A DNA stretch of 41,152 bases, from positions 113,997 to 155,148 of the forward strand of contig JAJVIO010000007.1 in assembly GCA_022071975.1 (NCBI GenBank), given 5' to 3'. The position numbers and the translations under genes are program-made. Source of the stretch: Planctomycetota bacterium. GTDB lineage: Bacteria; Planctomycetota; UBA8742; UBA2392. The notes beneath the pieces were generated by a model. That model saw nothing but the letters and a program-made list of their open reading frames with translations. It did not search any database and was not told where the DNA came from. Of the stretch, positions 22,392-31,486 are shown piece after piece. Each line of letters opens with the position of its first letter. Position 1 is the first letter of the stretch.

Positions 22392-24266
22392 TTAGCGCCG
22401 GTGGAAGATCTTTTCCAGGTCCACGAAGCTTAGCTTGTATGTGGTTGGACGGCCGTGGGGGCATGAAAACGTGTGGGGCACCGTCTCGCCCAGTTGCAGC
22501 AGGTTCTTGATCTGCTGCGGCTCCAGCACGTCGCCGGCCTTGATGGCGGCGTGGCAGGCTACGCTCTCCACCATGCACTTGCGCAGCTCCGTGGGCGTCT
22601 GGGGTTTGCGCCCCTGGGCCAGCTCCTCGAGGATTTCCTGCACAACCTCCAGGTGCTTGCCCCCCACCGAGAACTTGGGCACCGCGCGCAGGGCCCAGGC
22701 CCCATGGCCGAAGGGCTCAAGCTCGAAGCCGAACTCACGCAACGCTTCGCTGTGCGCCTCGGCCAGCGCCGCGGCGGCCAGCGACAGCTCCAGCGGCTGC
22801 GGCACCAGCAGGCGCTGGCGTTCCACGGCCTGGCTGCTGATGCGGTTCTCCAGCAGCCAGTACAGGATGCGCTCGTGGTAGGCGTGCTGGTCGATCACCA
22901 CCATGCCGTCGGCCACCTCCACCACGATGTAGGTCGCGCCGACCTGGAACAGGGCCTTGGCTTGCGCGAGCAAAGGCGGCAGCGAACTGCCTTCCTGCAC
23001 GGCCCTTTCTGCCGCCTGATGCCTGGCGTCTGCCGCCTCAGGCACCCCGTTGTTTGCGGTTCCGACGTCCCGCACCTCATAGCGCGACACCACCGGCCCC
23101 AGGGCTTCGTCCAGCACTCTGCGCGCCTCATCCCAGCGGTGTTCGGCGTCGCGGGCGCGCTGCTCGGACTGCGCGTCGAACAACCTGGGTCTTGACACGT
23201 CAAAGGTCGGCTCATAGTGCGAATCCGGCCTTGCCTGCGGCAGAGCCGGCCCGTGCAGCCGGATGCCCGGCAGCACACCGCTGTTGATCAGCTTCTCGGC
23301 CAGCGCGGACTTGATCAGCGAAAAGATGCGGTTGTGCTCAAGAAACCGCACCTCGGTCTTGGCCGGGTGCACGTTGACGTCGATGCTCTCCGGGTCCACG
23401 GTCAGGAACAGCACCGCCACCGGGTAGCGCCCCGGCGGCAGGAACTCGCGGTAGGCCAGGATCACCGCCTGGATCAGCGAACGGTCCTTGATCGGGCGCC
23501 GGTTCACGAACAGCAGCAGCCCCTTGCTGTTCGGGCGGTGCATGGCGGGCGGCGCGATGTAGCCGTCCAGGCGGCCGTAACTTTCGTACTCGTGCACCTC
23601 CAGCAAACCCTCGTGAAAGCGGTCGCCGTACAGGGCGCGCACACGCTCATCCTGGCTCTGGCCGGCCGGCACGTCGAAGGCCTTGCGCTCTCCGTGGATC
23701 AGCGAGAAGCCGACTTCCGGGTTGGCGGCCGCGATGGATTGCAGCAGCTCGACCACGTGGCTGAACTCGGTGGAGTCGCCCTTCAGCCAGCGGCGCCGGG
23801 CGGGCACGTTGAAGAACAGGTCGCGGATCTCGATCACCGTGCCGGGGGCCCCGGCCGCCTCGCGGATTTCGCCGGCCTGGCCACCGGCGCACTCCAGCTG
23901 CAGGGCCACGGGCGCGTTGCGGGTGCGGGTGGTGATGCGCGCGCGGCTGACGCTCTGGATGCTGGCCAGCGCCTCGCCGCGGAAGCCGTGGGTCAGCACG
24001 CGGAAAAGTTCTTCGACGCTGCTGAGCTTGCTGGTGGCATGGGGCTCGAAGGCCAGTTGCAGGTCCTCGGCGTCCATGCCGATGCCGTCGTCGGCCACGC
24101 GGATCAGGGTCTTGCCGGCGTCCACCAACTGCACATCGACGCGGGTGGCGCCGGCGTCCAGGGAGTTTTCGACCAGTTCCTTGACCACGCTGGCCGGGCG
24201 TTCCACCACCTCGCCGGCGGCGATCTTGTTGGCGAGCTCGGGCGGCAGCAATTGGATGCGGGCCAT
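22392..24266 (-). CDS. mutL: DNA mismatch repair protein MutL
   Basis: A 624-residue protein with an N-terminal GHKL ATPase: IAAGEVVERPASVVKELVENSLDAGA, VADDGIGM, ATSKL and THGFRGEALASI. The C-terminal dimerisation domain has DQHAYHER (from about residue 459), VACHAAIKAGD and CPHGRPT. In endonuclease-type MutL the first motif is DQHA-x2-E-x4-E; here the final Glu is Trp (DQHAYHERILYW), so nicking may be altered although the other motifs remain. The variable linker (about 340-430) contains a 7-bp-period repeat encoding residues 409-420. No mutS gene is in the window. Convergent with tatD. Confidence 0.95.
   Translation of the reverse strand: MARIQLLPPELANKIAAGEVVERPASVVKELVENSLDAGATRVDVQLVDAGKTLIRVADDGIGMDAEDLQLAFEPHATSKLSSVEELFRVLTHGFRGEALASIQSVSRARITTRTRNAPVALQLECAGGQAGEIREAAGAPGTVIEIRDLFFNVPARRRWLKGDSTEFSHVVELLQSIAAANPEVGFSLIHGERKAFDVPAGQSQDERVRALYGDRFHEGLLEVHEYESYGRLDGYIAPPAMHRPNSKGLLLFVNRRPIKDRSLIQAVILAYREFLPPGRYPVAVLFLTVDPESIDVNVHPAKTEVRFLEHNRIFSLIKSALAEKLINSGVLPGIRLHGPALPQARPDSHYEPTFDVSRPRLFDAQSEQRARDAEHRWDEARRVLDEALGPVVSRYEVRDVGTANNGVPEAADARHQAAERAVQEGSSLPPLLAQAKALFQVGATYIVVEVADGMVVIDQHAYHERILYWLLENRISSQAVERQRLLVPQPLELSLAAAALAEAHSEALREFGFELEPFGHGAWALRAVPKFSVGGKHLEVVQEILEELAQGRKPQTPTELRKCMVESVACHAAIKAGDVLEPQQIKNLLQLGETVPHTFSCPHGRPTTYKLSFVDLEKIFHRR
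23008..23042. repeat. Heptad-word series inside the mutL linker
   Basis: Five heptads on the plus strand: TCTGCCG, CCTGATG, CCTGGCG, TCTGCCG, CCTCAGG. They encode the Ala-rich PEAADARHQAAE part of the MutL linker and keep the frame. The words resemble the right arm of the 2274-2411 element. Confidence 0.6.
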
Positions 24267-24344
24267 GGGGCAATAGTAGGGGTCAGCGCGACATCGGCAA
24301 CGCGTGTCGAGGGTATGTTGGCGGGGGTGGAAAAGATCCGTGGC

Positions 24345-24370
24345 AGGACATTTTTCTTGACAGATGTCCT
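24345..24370. promoter_or_regulatory. Palindrome around a TTGACA box upstream of the H1-like gene
   Basis: Arms AGGACAT (24345-24351) and ATGTCCT (24364-24370) flank TTGACA (24357-24362), a perfect -35 hexamer. This suggests an operator overlapping a promoter. No good -10 hexamer lies at 16-18 bp spacing, so the promoter is uncertain. It is 58 bp upstream of the H1-like start. Confidence 0.4.
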
Positions 24371-24427
24371 AAAATTCTTATTGGGCTGTATCTAAGCCTT
24401 TCCTGACACTATCACCGGAGCAGTCGC

Positions 24428-25093
24428 ATGGCGGCAAAGACCAAATCCGGAGTACGCAAGTCCAAGCCGGCCGGCAAGGCCAAGGCCGTTAAGAAGACGG
24501 CCAGGAAATCCGCGAAGAAGGCGGTGTCTAAGGCTGCGAAACGACCGGCGAAAAAGCTGTCGAAGAAGCTGGCAAAGAAATCAGCAGCCAGGTCAGGAAA
24601 GAAGGCGGCTACAAAGCCGGCAAAGAAAGCGCCGAGCAAGTCCGCCAAGAAGTCGGCGACCAGGACGGCAAAAAAACCGGCAACCAAGTCGGGCAAGGCC
24701 GCCAGACAGGAGCTTCCCAAAAGCACCGGGAACTCGCGCAAGCCCGCAAGCGTTAAGCAGCACAGCAAGTCTGGCAACAACACACCCGGGAAGAAGCAGC
24801 CCATGAGCAAGACCAGCAGTGAACCCAAGCCCGCGGCCGGCAAAAAGGCCGACAGCAGGAAACAACCCGTCGCGGCCACCGCCGAAAGCGCCCGCAAGCC
24901 AAAGGCCGGCGCAGTCGCCCCTGAACCCGCTGACGTGGATGAGTATGAGACCATGCGTCAAGCGGCCGTGGAGCCGTTCCGGCGCAGCAAGATGCCCAAG
25001 CCGGGTGCCGCCGGCAGGCTGTTCGACGACGAGGACGACCTGGAGGATTATGATCCCCTGTTCGACGACGTCGGCGAAGAGTCGGACGAGTAG
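24428..25093 (+). CDS. Histone H1-like basic protein with acidic tail
   Basis: A 221-residue protein with a Lys/Ala/Ser/Pro-rich N-terminal ~165 residues made of KKxAKK-type repeats (KSAKKAVSKAAKRPAKK, KPAKKAPSKSAKKSA), as in bacterial H1-like and AlgR3/HctB-type DNA-binding proteins. The C-terminal ~60 residues are different: DVDEYETMRQAAVEPFRRSK, then a strongly acidic tail FDDEDDLEDYDPLFDD. Probably binds and compacts DNA; the acidic tail could self-inhibit or bind a partner. Start ATG 24428 has GGAG 7 nt upstream. The gene ends 4 bp before a heptad-word hairpin. Confidence 0.8.
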   Translation: MAAKTKSGVRKSKPAGKAKAVKKTARKSAKKAVSKAAKRPAKKLSKKLAKKSAARSGKKAATKPAKKAPSKSAKKSATRTAKKPATKSGKAARQELPKSTGNSRKPASVKQHSKSGNNTPGKKQPMSKTSSEPKPAAGKKADSRKQPVAATAESARKPKAGAVAPEPADVDEYETMRQAAVEPFRRSKMPKPGAAGRLFDDEDDLEDYDPLFDDVGEESDE

Positions 25094-25096
25094 ATC

Positions 25097-25221
25097 CAGG
25101 TTTCAGGTGTCAGGTTTCAGGGATCAGGGTGTGAACCCCCTGGGCGTTGAATCGTTGTCCGGCCGTCACAACCAAGGTCTGTTCCGTGCCCTGTAACCTG
25201 AAACCTGAAACCTGTAACCTG
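25097..25221. repeat. Heptad-word inverted repeat between the H1-like gene and tyrS
   Basis: Arm 1 (25097-25129): CAGGTTT, CAGGTGT, CAGGTTT, CAGGGAT, CAGGG. Arm 2 (25189-25221) is the complement: CCCTGTAACCTG followed by AAACCTG heptads. The arms match at 28 of 33 positions across a 59-nt loop. The element fills the whole gap from the H1-like stop to 7 bp before the tyrS ATG. Confidence 0.9.
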
Positions 25222-25228
25222 CCGCGCC

Positions 25229-26461
25229 ATGAGCCCATTCGCACCTGTTGATCAGCAGCTGGCCGACCTGCTGCGCGGCGCCCAGGACGTGATTTCCGAG
25301 CCCGAGCTGCGCAAGCGCCTTGAGAAAGCCGCGCAGACCGGCAAGCCCCTGCGCGTCAAGCTGGGTATTGACCCGTCAAGCCCCGATATCCATCTCGGCC
25401 ACACCGTGGTGCTGCGCCGCCTGCGCGCCTTCCAGGACCACGGCCACCAGGCCGTGCTGATCATCGGCGACTACACCGCCATGGTCGGCGACCCCAGCGG
25501 GCGCAACAAGACCCGCCCCCAGCTCAGCATCGAGCAGGTCGAGCATAACGCGCTGACCTACATCGCCCAGGCCGCCAAGGTGCTGGACATGGAGCGCACG
25601 GAGGTCGTGCGCAACGGCGAGTGGTTCCACACCATGGAATTCCTCGACGTGCTGAAGCTGTCCGCCCGCAGCACGGTCTCCCAGATGCTCGAGCGCGATG
25701 ATTTCAATAAACGCTTCGACGCCGAACAGCCCATCAGCCTGCACGAGTTCCTGTACCCGCTCATGCAGGGCTGGGACAGCGTGATGCTCAAGGCCGACGT
25801 CGAGCTGGGCGGCACTGACCAGCTGTTTAACCTGTTAATGGGCCGCCGCCTCCAGGAGCAGGAGGGCATGCAGCCCCAGGTCTGCATTACCAGCCCCATC
25901 ATCCCGGGCCTCGACGGCGAGCAGAAGATGTCCAAGAGCCTGGGCAACGCCATCGGCGTCAAGGACGAACCGGCCGACATGTTCGGCAAGGTGATGTCGA
26001 TCCCCGACCGGCTGATGCGCCCCTGGTACACCCTGCTCACGCGCGAGCCGCTGGCGCGGATCGACAGTCTGCTGGACGAAAAGCAGACCCACCCGCGCGA
26101 CGCCAAGCTGCGGCTCGCCGGCCTGATCGTCGCGGACATGCACGGCGCCGAGGCGTCTGAAGCTGCCCGGCAGGCTTTCCTGTCCGTGTTCAGCAAGGGC
26201 GGCCTGCCTGACGACATGCCGGAGTTCGAACTGGCGTTGGACGGCAGCGTCGCCGCCTTTGCACTGGTCAAGGACGCCCACAAGGTCTCCGGCGCCGAGG
26301 CGCGGCGGCTGCTGAAGCAAGGCGGCGTCAAACTCGTGCAGCCCGACACCCACGACGAGTTCAGCGTGGATGACGAAAAGGCGGTGTTCACGGCCGCGGA
26401 CCTGCAAGGCCGCGTGCTGAAAGTCGGCAAGCGCCACTTCTACCGGCTGAAGCTGAAGTAG
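25229..26461 (+). CDS. tyrS: Tyrosyl-tRNA synthetase
   Basis: A 410-residue class I synthetase charging tRNA-Tyr. It has GIDPSSPDIHLGHTVVLRRL with the HIGH-type motif HLGH near residue 54, the tyrosine pocket region (FLYPLMQGWDSVMLKADVELGGTDQ), and KMSKS at 233-237. The C-terminal ~70 residues form an S4-type RNA-binding domain (SGAEARRLLKQGGVKL). The VELGGTDQ form and length fit the TyrZ-like branch. The ATG at 25229 has no visible Shine-Dalgarno site; the arm of a 33-bp hairpin ends 7 nt before it, so initiation may be leaderless-like, coupled or controlled by the hairpin. Confidence 0.95.
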   Translation: MSPFAPVDQQLADLLRGAQDVISEPELRKRLEKAAQTGKPLRVKLGIDPSSPDIHLGHTVVLRRLRAFQDHGHQAVLIIGDYTAMVGDPSGRNKTRPQLSIEQVEHNALTYIAQAAKVLDMERTEVVRNGEWFHTMEFLDVLKLSARSTVSQMLERDDFNKRFDAEQPISLHEFLYPLMQGWDSVMLKADVELGGTDQLFNLLMGRRLQEQEGMQPQVCITSPIIPGLDGEQKMSKSLGNAIGVKDEPADMFGKVMSIPDRLMRPWYTLLTREPLARIDSLLDEKQTHPRDAKLRLAGLIVADMHGAEASEAARQAFLSVFSKGGLPDDMPEFELALDGSVAAFALVKDAHKVSGAEARRLLKQGGVKLVQPDTHDEFSVDDEKAVFTAADLQGRVLKVGKRHFYRLKLK

Positions 26462-26524
26462 CAGCCGGTGCAAAACCGCAACGGGGCGTCCCGCCGTTCC
26501 CGAACCGCATCGGTGGATCGCTGT

Positions 26525-26546
26525 TGACGCGGCGCCCGCCGCGTCA
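26525..26546. terminator. Hairpin after tyrS
   Basis: TGACGCGGC (26525-26533) / GCCGCGTCA (26538-26546), a perfect 9-bp stem with a 4-nt loop, 64 bp past the tyrS stop. No T tract follows directly, so it could instead be an operator for the next gene. Confidence 0.45.
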
Positions 26547-26656
26547 CCCGTTAGAATTCCCGTGATGGTTTGGAACAGGAGAGTCCCTGATTCCGTACTA
26601 CTGTTACCACGACACGGCGTGGCGGCGTATCATTGCCGCCTGAATCGGGAGACGTT

Positions 26657-29600
26657 ATGCGCAACAACAAGCTGGTGGTGGCGGTGCTGGTGTTGATCCT
26701 GTTGATCGGCGGCGCTGCCGGGGCCTACCTCATTCTGCAACCGGGTGACCACCCGGCCAACACGCCCCGGGTCGGCGAGCTCGATAGCGGAGAAACGGCC
26801 GGGCCCGGCGACACCGGCGACCCCCTCAGCGCGCTGCCCGGCCCCGGCGTCAACCAGGCCGACAACACCGGACCCGGCGAGAAATCACCCCCCGACGTGA
26901 ACCGCGAGCCGGGCGCCAGTACGCCCGACAACAACACCGACGTGAACAAGCAACCCGTGACACCCGACACCGAACCGATCCCCGCCGAGCCACAGTGGGA
27001 GGAAGTCAACCTCGAGATGACTGTGCACGGGCGCGTCACCTTCAAATCGGATGGGCGCGCCGCCGTGGGCGCCGCGGTCAGCGCGGAGCTGAGCACAGAA
27101 ACCAACATCTGGTGGGGCGGCGGAAGCGGCCCGCAGCCCGAAGCAGACAGCCGGCCCAAGGGCAGCGTCAGCGGCAGCACCACCACGGACGGCGCCGGCG
27201 AATACACGCTGAAACTGGATGTGAAGACGTTTCACCGCAAGTTCCCACCACCCGGCGAGAATGACCGCGGCGCCCCCCTGCCTCGCGGCGGACTGGATTG
27301 GGGCGGCGAGCAGCTGGTGGTGGTCGCCAGCATGTCCGGCTACGCGCCCGCCAGGTCCGCGGGCATCTTCCCGCAGGCCGGACAGGACCAGGAAGTCAAC
27401 CTGAAGCTGGCGATCCCGGCCGCGGTCAGCGGGCGCATCATCGACGCCGTAAGCCGCAAGGGCATCGCAGGCGCGCGCGGTCAGCTGCAGGACGCCGACG
27501 CCTGGAACGATGGCGGCACTGTGCCGCGCATCTTTACCACGGACGAGCAGGGCTATTTCTCGGTCAACTCACTGCCCGCCAGCACCTATGTGCTGACCGC
27601 GCAGGCGACCGGCTATGCCAGCTATAACGGCTGGCAGGGCCAGGGGCGCATCAACCTGGCCGCCGGCGGAGAGAAAGATCTTGGCGATATCGGCATGATG
27701 CCGGCGGCCTCCGTGGTCGGGCGTGTGCTCAGCGGAGATAACGGCCAGCCGCTGGAGGGGGCCAGCGTCTCACTGCGCCAGAACAACCAGTGGGGCGGCT
27801 GGGCCACATCGAGCGCCGTAACCGACGCACAGGGCCGCTTCGAAGTGCGCGACGTTGAGCCTGGCGTCTATACCGTGCGCGCGCAAACCAACGGCTTCGC
27901 GCAACTTGAGCTCGCCAACCAGGCCGTTGAAGCCGGCGCGCGCCTTGACCTGGGCGACCTGAAACTGAACCGCGGCCTGAGCCTCTCGGGCGTCGTAACC
28001 GGGCCCGACGACAAGCCGGTGGTGGGAGCGGCCGTAAGCCTGGGCCGCCCGACAGAGGGTTTCGGCTGGGGCCGCGACGAGGCGGACATCGCCGGCGCGA
28101 CCACGGCCCGGGACGGCGCCTTCACACTGACGGGCGTCAGCGAGGGCAGCCTGCGGCTCTCGGTGCGCGCGGACGCGTTCGCCCCCTACGCCGAGACCAT
28201 CCAGGTCAGCGGCACGCAATCCGGCCTGCGCATCAAGCTCAGCCGCGGCGGCAGTGTGAAGGGCCGCGTGCTCACGGCCGCCGGCGAGCCCGTGGCGGGC
28301 GCGAGCATCAGTGCCATCGACCACAAGTCCCAGGCGTACTCGCTGTTCAAGACCCAGCGCTCAACCATGTGGGGCTTCGCCTTCATGGGCGACGGCAGCC
28401 GCGCCACCAGCGCCGATGACGGCAGCTTCGTGCTCAGCAACGTCCCGGAGGGCACCTACCTCGTGGTTGCCGGCGGGCAGGACAACCAGCCCGCGTTCAA
28501 GGACGACGTGCGCATCGAGAACGACCGCGAAATCGACATCGGCGACCTGCGCCTGCCCGGCAAGGGCAGCGTGCGCATCACCGTTACCGAGGACGGCGTA
28601 CCAGTCCCCGAGCTGAGCGTTTCGCTTTCGCAAGGCATGAACTTCGGCAACGCCAGCGAGCACGAGGGCGTAACTGACGCCATGGGCGTGGCAGCCATCA
28701 AGGACGTGCCGGCCGGCGAATGGTTCATCCGCACCGGCCGCGACGAAGGCACCTTCGACACCGATAACGCCAGGCGCCGTGTACAGGTGAAGGAAGGCGC
28801 GGTGACCGAGTTCGCCCTCGAGCTGCGCCCCAAGGACGGCGTGTACCTGCACGGCAAGCTGACGCTGAACGGAAAGGCCGTGTTCAGTGACATCATCCTG
28901 GTCGGAACGGGCAACCGCGCCGACGTTGTCAAGACCGGCAAACCCGTGGAGGGCGGCTTCTACGAGTTCGTGGGCCTCAAACCCGGCAGCTACGTGCTGC
29001 ACGCCCGCGAGTCAGACCAGCGGATCACCTGCAAGGTCCCCCTTGAGCTGAAGCAGGAGGGCGAGTTCCCCTTCGACCACGACTTCAAGTCTTTCAGCAT
29101 CTCCGGCACCGTCAACACGCCGGAAAACACGCCCGCACAGCGCACCAGCGTCAGCGTCACCATCACTCACGCCGAGAACGAAAAACCGGAGTTCGCCCAG
29201 TGGCTCCGCGGCCGTACAAACCCCGACACCGACGGGCGCATTCGCTTCGACGGCGTGATGCCCGGCCGCTACGTGATCAGCGCCGCGCTGGACGGCGTGG
29301 GCACAGCCACCACGCAGGTCACGGTAGGAGGCGCTGACGAGAGCGGGCTGGTGCTGAACATCGCGCAGAACAGCGGCTCGATCCAGCTCACGGTCTCGAA
29401 GCTTGTCGGCTCGGCTGTCTCGGGCAACGGCTTCGGGCTGGTGTCGCTGGAAACACCGGACGGCGCGGTGGTCAACCTGGGCGAGTCATTCCAGGGCTTC
29501 TTCCTGCTGACTGAGGGCTCGCGCCAGACCATCCCGACCGTTGAGCCGGGCACTTACACGGTGGTGGTGAAGGGCTCCGGCTTCCTGACCAGCCGCAGCG

Positions 29601-29953
29601 CCAACGTACAGGTTGCCAACGGCAAGGCCACCGAGGTTTCGATCGAGCTCACGGCCGCCGCTGAGCTGCAGCTGACGACGAGCAACAGCGAAGTCACGCA
29701 GCAGATGCTGGATGCGGCAACCGTTCGCTATTTCGATGCCGAGGGCGTCGAGCTCGCGCGGGAAAGCAACGTGCTGGACAGCTTCGGCGGCCCGGCGCCC
29801 AGCTTCGAAAAGCCCACGCTGGTAGCGCGCTACATCGGCCCGAAAGTGGCCGAAGTGCGCGTCAAGGTTGCCGGATACGCCGAAGTCAGCATCCCTGTGC
29901 AATTCGCGGCCGGCAAGAAGATTGAAAAGGAAGAGACGCTGGCGGCGGAATAA
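26657..29953 (+). CDS. Large membrane-anchored protein with tandem carboxypeptidase-regulatory/Cna-B-like domains
   Basis: About 1,098 residues from ATG 26657 (GGGAG 5 nt upstream). It has an N-terminal anchor LVVAVLVLILLIGGAAGAYLIL, a Pro/Gly/Thr/Asp-rich stalk (about 30-115), then at least eight beta-sandwich repeats recognised by openings such as VSGRIIDAVSRKGIAGA, VVGRVLSGDNGQPLEGASV, LSGVVTGPDDKPVVGAAV, VKGRVLTAAGEPVAGASI and ISGTVNTPENTPAQ, each ending near a TD..G.F...V..G.Y pattern. These domains are structural or adhesive, not enzymatic. Likely an extracytoplasmic surface or stalk protein. It is flanked by hairpins, suggesting its own transcription unit. Confidence 0.85.
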   Translation: MRNNKLVVAVLVLILLIGGAAGAYLILQPGDHPANTPRVGELDSGETAGPGDTGDPLSALPGPGVNQADNTGPGEKSPPDVNREPGASTPDNNTDVNKQPVTPDTEPIPAEPQWEEVNLEMTVHGRVTFKSDGRAAVGAAVSAELSTETNIWWGGGSGPQPEADSRPKGSVSGSTTTDGAGEYTLKLDVKTFHRKFPPPGENDRGAPLPRGGLDWGGEQLVVVASMSGYAPARSAGIFPQAGQDQEVNLKLAIPAAVSGRIIDAVSRKGIAGARGQLQDADAWNDGGTVPRIFTTDEQGYFSVNSLPASTYVLTAQATGYASYNGWQGQGRINLAAGGEKDLGDIGMMPAASVVGRVLSGDNGQPLEGASVSLRQNNQWGGWATSSAVTDAQGRFEVRDVEPGVYTVRAQTNGFAQLELANQAVEAGARLDLGDLKLNRGLSLSGVVTGPDDKPVVGAAVSLGRPTEGFGWGRDEADIAGATTARDGAFTLTGVSEGSLRLSVRADAFAPYAETIQVSGTQSGLRIKLSRGGSVKGRVLTAAGEPVAGASISAIDHKSQAYSLFKTQRSTMWGFAFMGDGSRATSADDGSFVLSNVPEGTYLVVAGGQDNQPAFKDDVRIENDREIDIGDLRLPGKGSVRITVTEDGVPVPELSVSLSQGMNFGNASEHEGVTDAMGVAAIKDVPAGEWFIRTGRDEGTFDTDNARRRVQVKEGAVTEFALELRPKDGVYLHGKLTLNGKAVFSDIILVGTGNRADVVKTGKPVEGGFYEFVGLKPGSYVLHARESDQRITCKVPLELKQEGEFPFDHDFKSFSISGTVNTPENTPAQRTSVSVTITHAENEKPEFAQWLRGRTNPDTDGRIRFDGVMPGRYVISAALDGVGTATTQVTVGGADESGLVLNIAQNSGSIQLTVSKLVGSAVSGNGFGLVSLETPDGAVVNLGESFQGFFLLTEGSRQTIPTVEPGTYTVVVKGSGFLTSRSANVQVANGKATEVSIELTAAAELQLTTSNSEVTQQMLDAATVRYFDAEGVELARESNVLDSFGGPAPSFEKPTLVARYIGPKVAEVRVKVAGYAEVSIPVQFAAGKKIEKEETLAAE

Positions 29954-29973
29954 GCGACCAAGGCCCTTCGTTT

Positions 29974-30011
29974 GCCCCCGGGGTGTACGCGGCCCCGGGG
30001 GCGTTGCTTTT
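29974..30011 (+). terminator. Rho-independent terminator
   Basis: GCCCCCGGGG (29974-29983) / CCCCGGGGGC (29993-30002) followed by GTTGCTTTT. A 10-bp GC stem with a 9-nt loop and a T-rich tail, 20 bp after the surface-protein stop. Confidence 0.85.
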
Positions 30012-30111
30012 GTGACAACTGCGGCGCTTTTTGGGCCTGCACAGGGCCGGTTTGCGTAATACAGTGATCCTTTACGTCTTGATGGTCCGGGCAGGGCTGC
30101 AGGAGAGGTAC

Positions 30112-31485
30112 ATGAAGGAGCATCTCACGGAGCTGGCCAAGCGCGCCGGCGCCGACTACTGCGAAATCCGCGTGGAAGACAGCCGCCAGACCGCCATCGC
30201 CTTCCAGGGCAAAGACCTCGAGAACGTGCAGGAATCCCACATGTTCGGCGGCAACGTGCGCGCCTGCGTGAACGGCTGCTGGGGCTTCGTCACATTCAAC
30301 GATATCGACACGCTCGAAAGCCGCGTGCAGGAAGCCGTGCGCAACGCCCGCGCGGCGGCGGCTGCCAACATGGAAAAGACCGTGCTGGCGCCCGTTGAGC
30401 CGGTGCAGGACGTGGTGAAGCTCGACCTGAAGGCCGATCCCCGCAAGGTCAGCCTGGAAGAAAAGATCAACCTGTTCGGCGGCTACAACGAGCGCATGCT
30501 CGGCCACGACGGCGTCACCAGCACCAACCTGCGCTACTTCGACACCTTCACCCACCTGTACTTCGCAAACAGCGAGGGCACCTGGCTTGACCGCGAGGCC
30601 ATGGACATGGGCATGGGGGGCAGCGCCGTCGCCCGCGTGAACGGCACTACCGCGCGCGGCAGCGCCAGCGAGGGCGGTCGCGCCGACTTCGACGCCTTCC
30701 GCGGCATGGAAAAGCGCTTCGACAAGGCTGCCCAGGACGCGGTGGAATCCGCCCGCGCCGAGGTGGTGGAGGGCGGCAGCTACACGGTGATCTGCGACCC
30801 GCACCTGGCCGGCGTGTTCGTGCACGAGGCGTTCGGCCACCTGTCCGAGGGCGACAACGTCGCCGAGGACAAGCGCATGCAGGAGGTGCTCAAGCTCGGG
30901 CGCCGCTTCGGCGAACGCTACCTGAACATCTGGGACACCGGCCTCGATTACGGCCTGCGCGGCTACCTGCCCTACGACGACGAAGGCGTGCGAACCCAGA
31001 AGACCTGGCTGATCCGTGAGGGCGAGCTGGTCGGGCGCTTGCACAGCCGCGAAACCGCCGGGCGCATGGGGGAGAAGCCCACCGGCAACGCGCGCGCCCT
31101 GAACTACCGCTTCCCGCCCATCCCGCGCATGCGCAACACCTGCATCGGCAACGGGCCCCACGGCAGCTTCGAGGACCTGATCAAGGACGTGAAGCTGGGC
31201 ATCTACGCCATCGACAGCGCCGGCGGCCAGACCAACGGCGAGCTGTTCACGTTCACCGCCGGGCAGGCGTTCATGATCCGCGACGGCAAGGTCGCCGAGC
31301 GCATCCGCGACGTGACGATCGGCGGCAACGTGTTCGACACGCTTAAAAACATCACGGGCATCGCGGGCGACTTCCACGTGCAGGACGGCGCCGGCGGCTG
31401 CGGCAAGGGCGGCCAGATGCCCCTGCCGGTAAGCCACGGCAGCCCGCACATCCGGATCAGGGACGTCGTGATCGGGGGACGCTAG
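30112..31485 (+). CDS. tldD: TldD-type metalloprotease subunit
   Basis: 457 residues from ATG 30112, preceded by GGAGAG; a frame from 30031 lacks a ribosome site. TldD and TldE form a heterodimeric zinc protease that degrades unfolded peptides and matures some modified peptides. The zinc motif VHEAFGHLSEGD (His238, His242) is intact, marking this as the catalytic subunit. Other family segments: ETGRMGEKPTGNAR-like region (SRETAGRMGEKPTGNAR), FTFTAGQAFMIRDGKVAERIRDVTIGGNVFDTL and the C-terminal GGQMPLPVSHGSPHIRIRDVVIGG. The next gene, 1 bp downstream, is the partner subunit. Confidence 0.95.
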   Translation: MKEHLTELAKRAGADYCEIRVEDSRQTAIAFQGKDLENVQESHMFGGNVRACVNGCWGFVTFNDIDTLESRVQEAVRNARAAAAANMEKTVLAPVEPVQDVVKLDLKADPRKVSLEEKINLFGGYNERMLGHDGVTSTNLRYFDTFTHLYFANSEGTWLDREAMDMGMGGSAVARVNGTTARGSASEGGRADFDAFRGMEKRFDKAAQDAVESARAEVVEGGSYTVICDPHLAGVFVHEAFGHLSEGDNVAEDKRMQEVLKLGRRFGERYLNIWDTGLDYGLRGYLPYDDEGVRTQKTWLIREGELVGRLHSRETAGRMGEKPTGNARALNYRFPPIPRMRNTCIGNGPHGSFEDLIKDVKLGIYAIDSAGGQTNGELFTFTAGQAFMIRDGKVAERIRDVTIGGNVFDTLKNITGIAGDFHVQDGAGGCGKGGQMPLPVSHGSPHIRIRDVVIGGR

Positions 31486-31486
31486 C

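Noticed and set aside
25097..25228. T-box or other riboswitch upstream of tyrS
   Set aside because: No T-box sequence or specifier-type structure; the leader is fully accounted for by the heptad-word hairpin.
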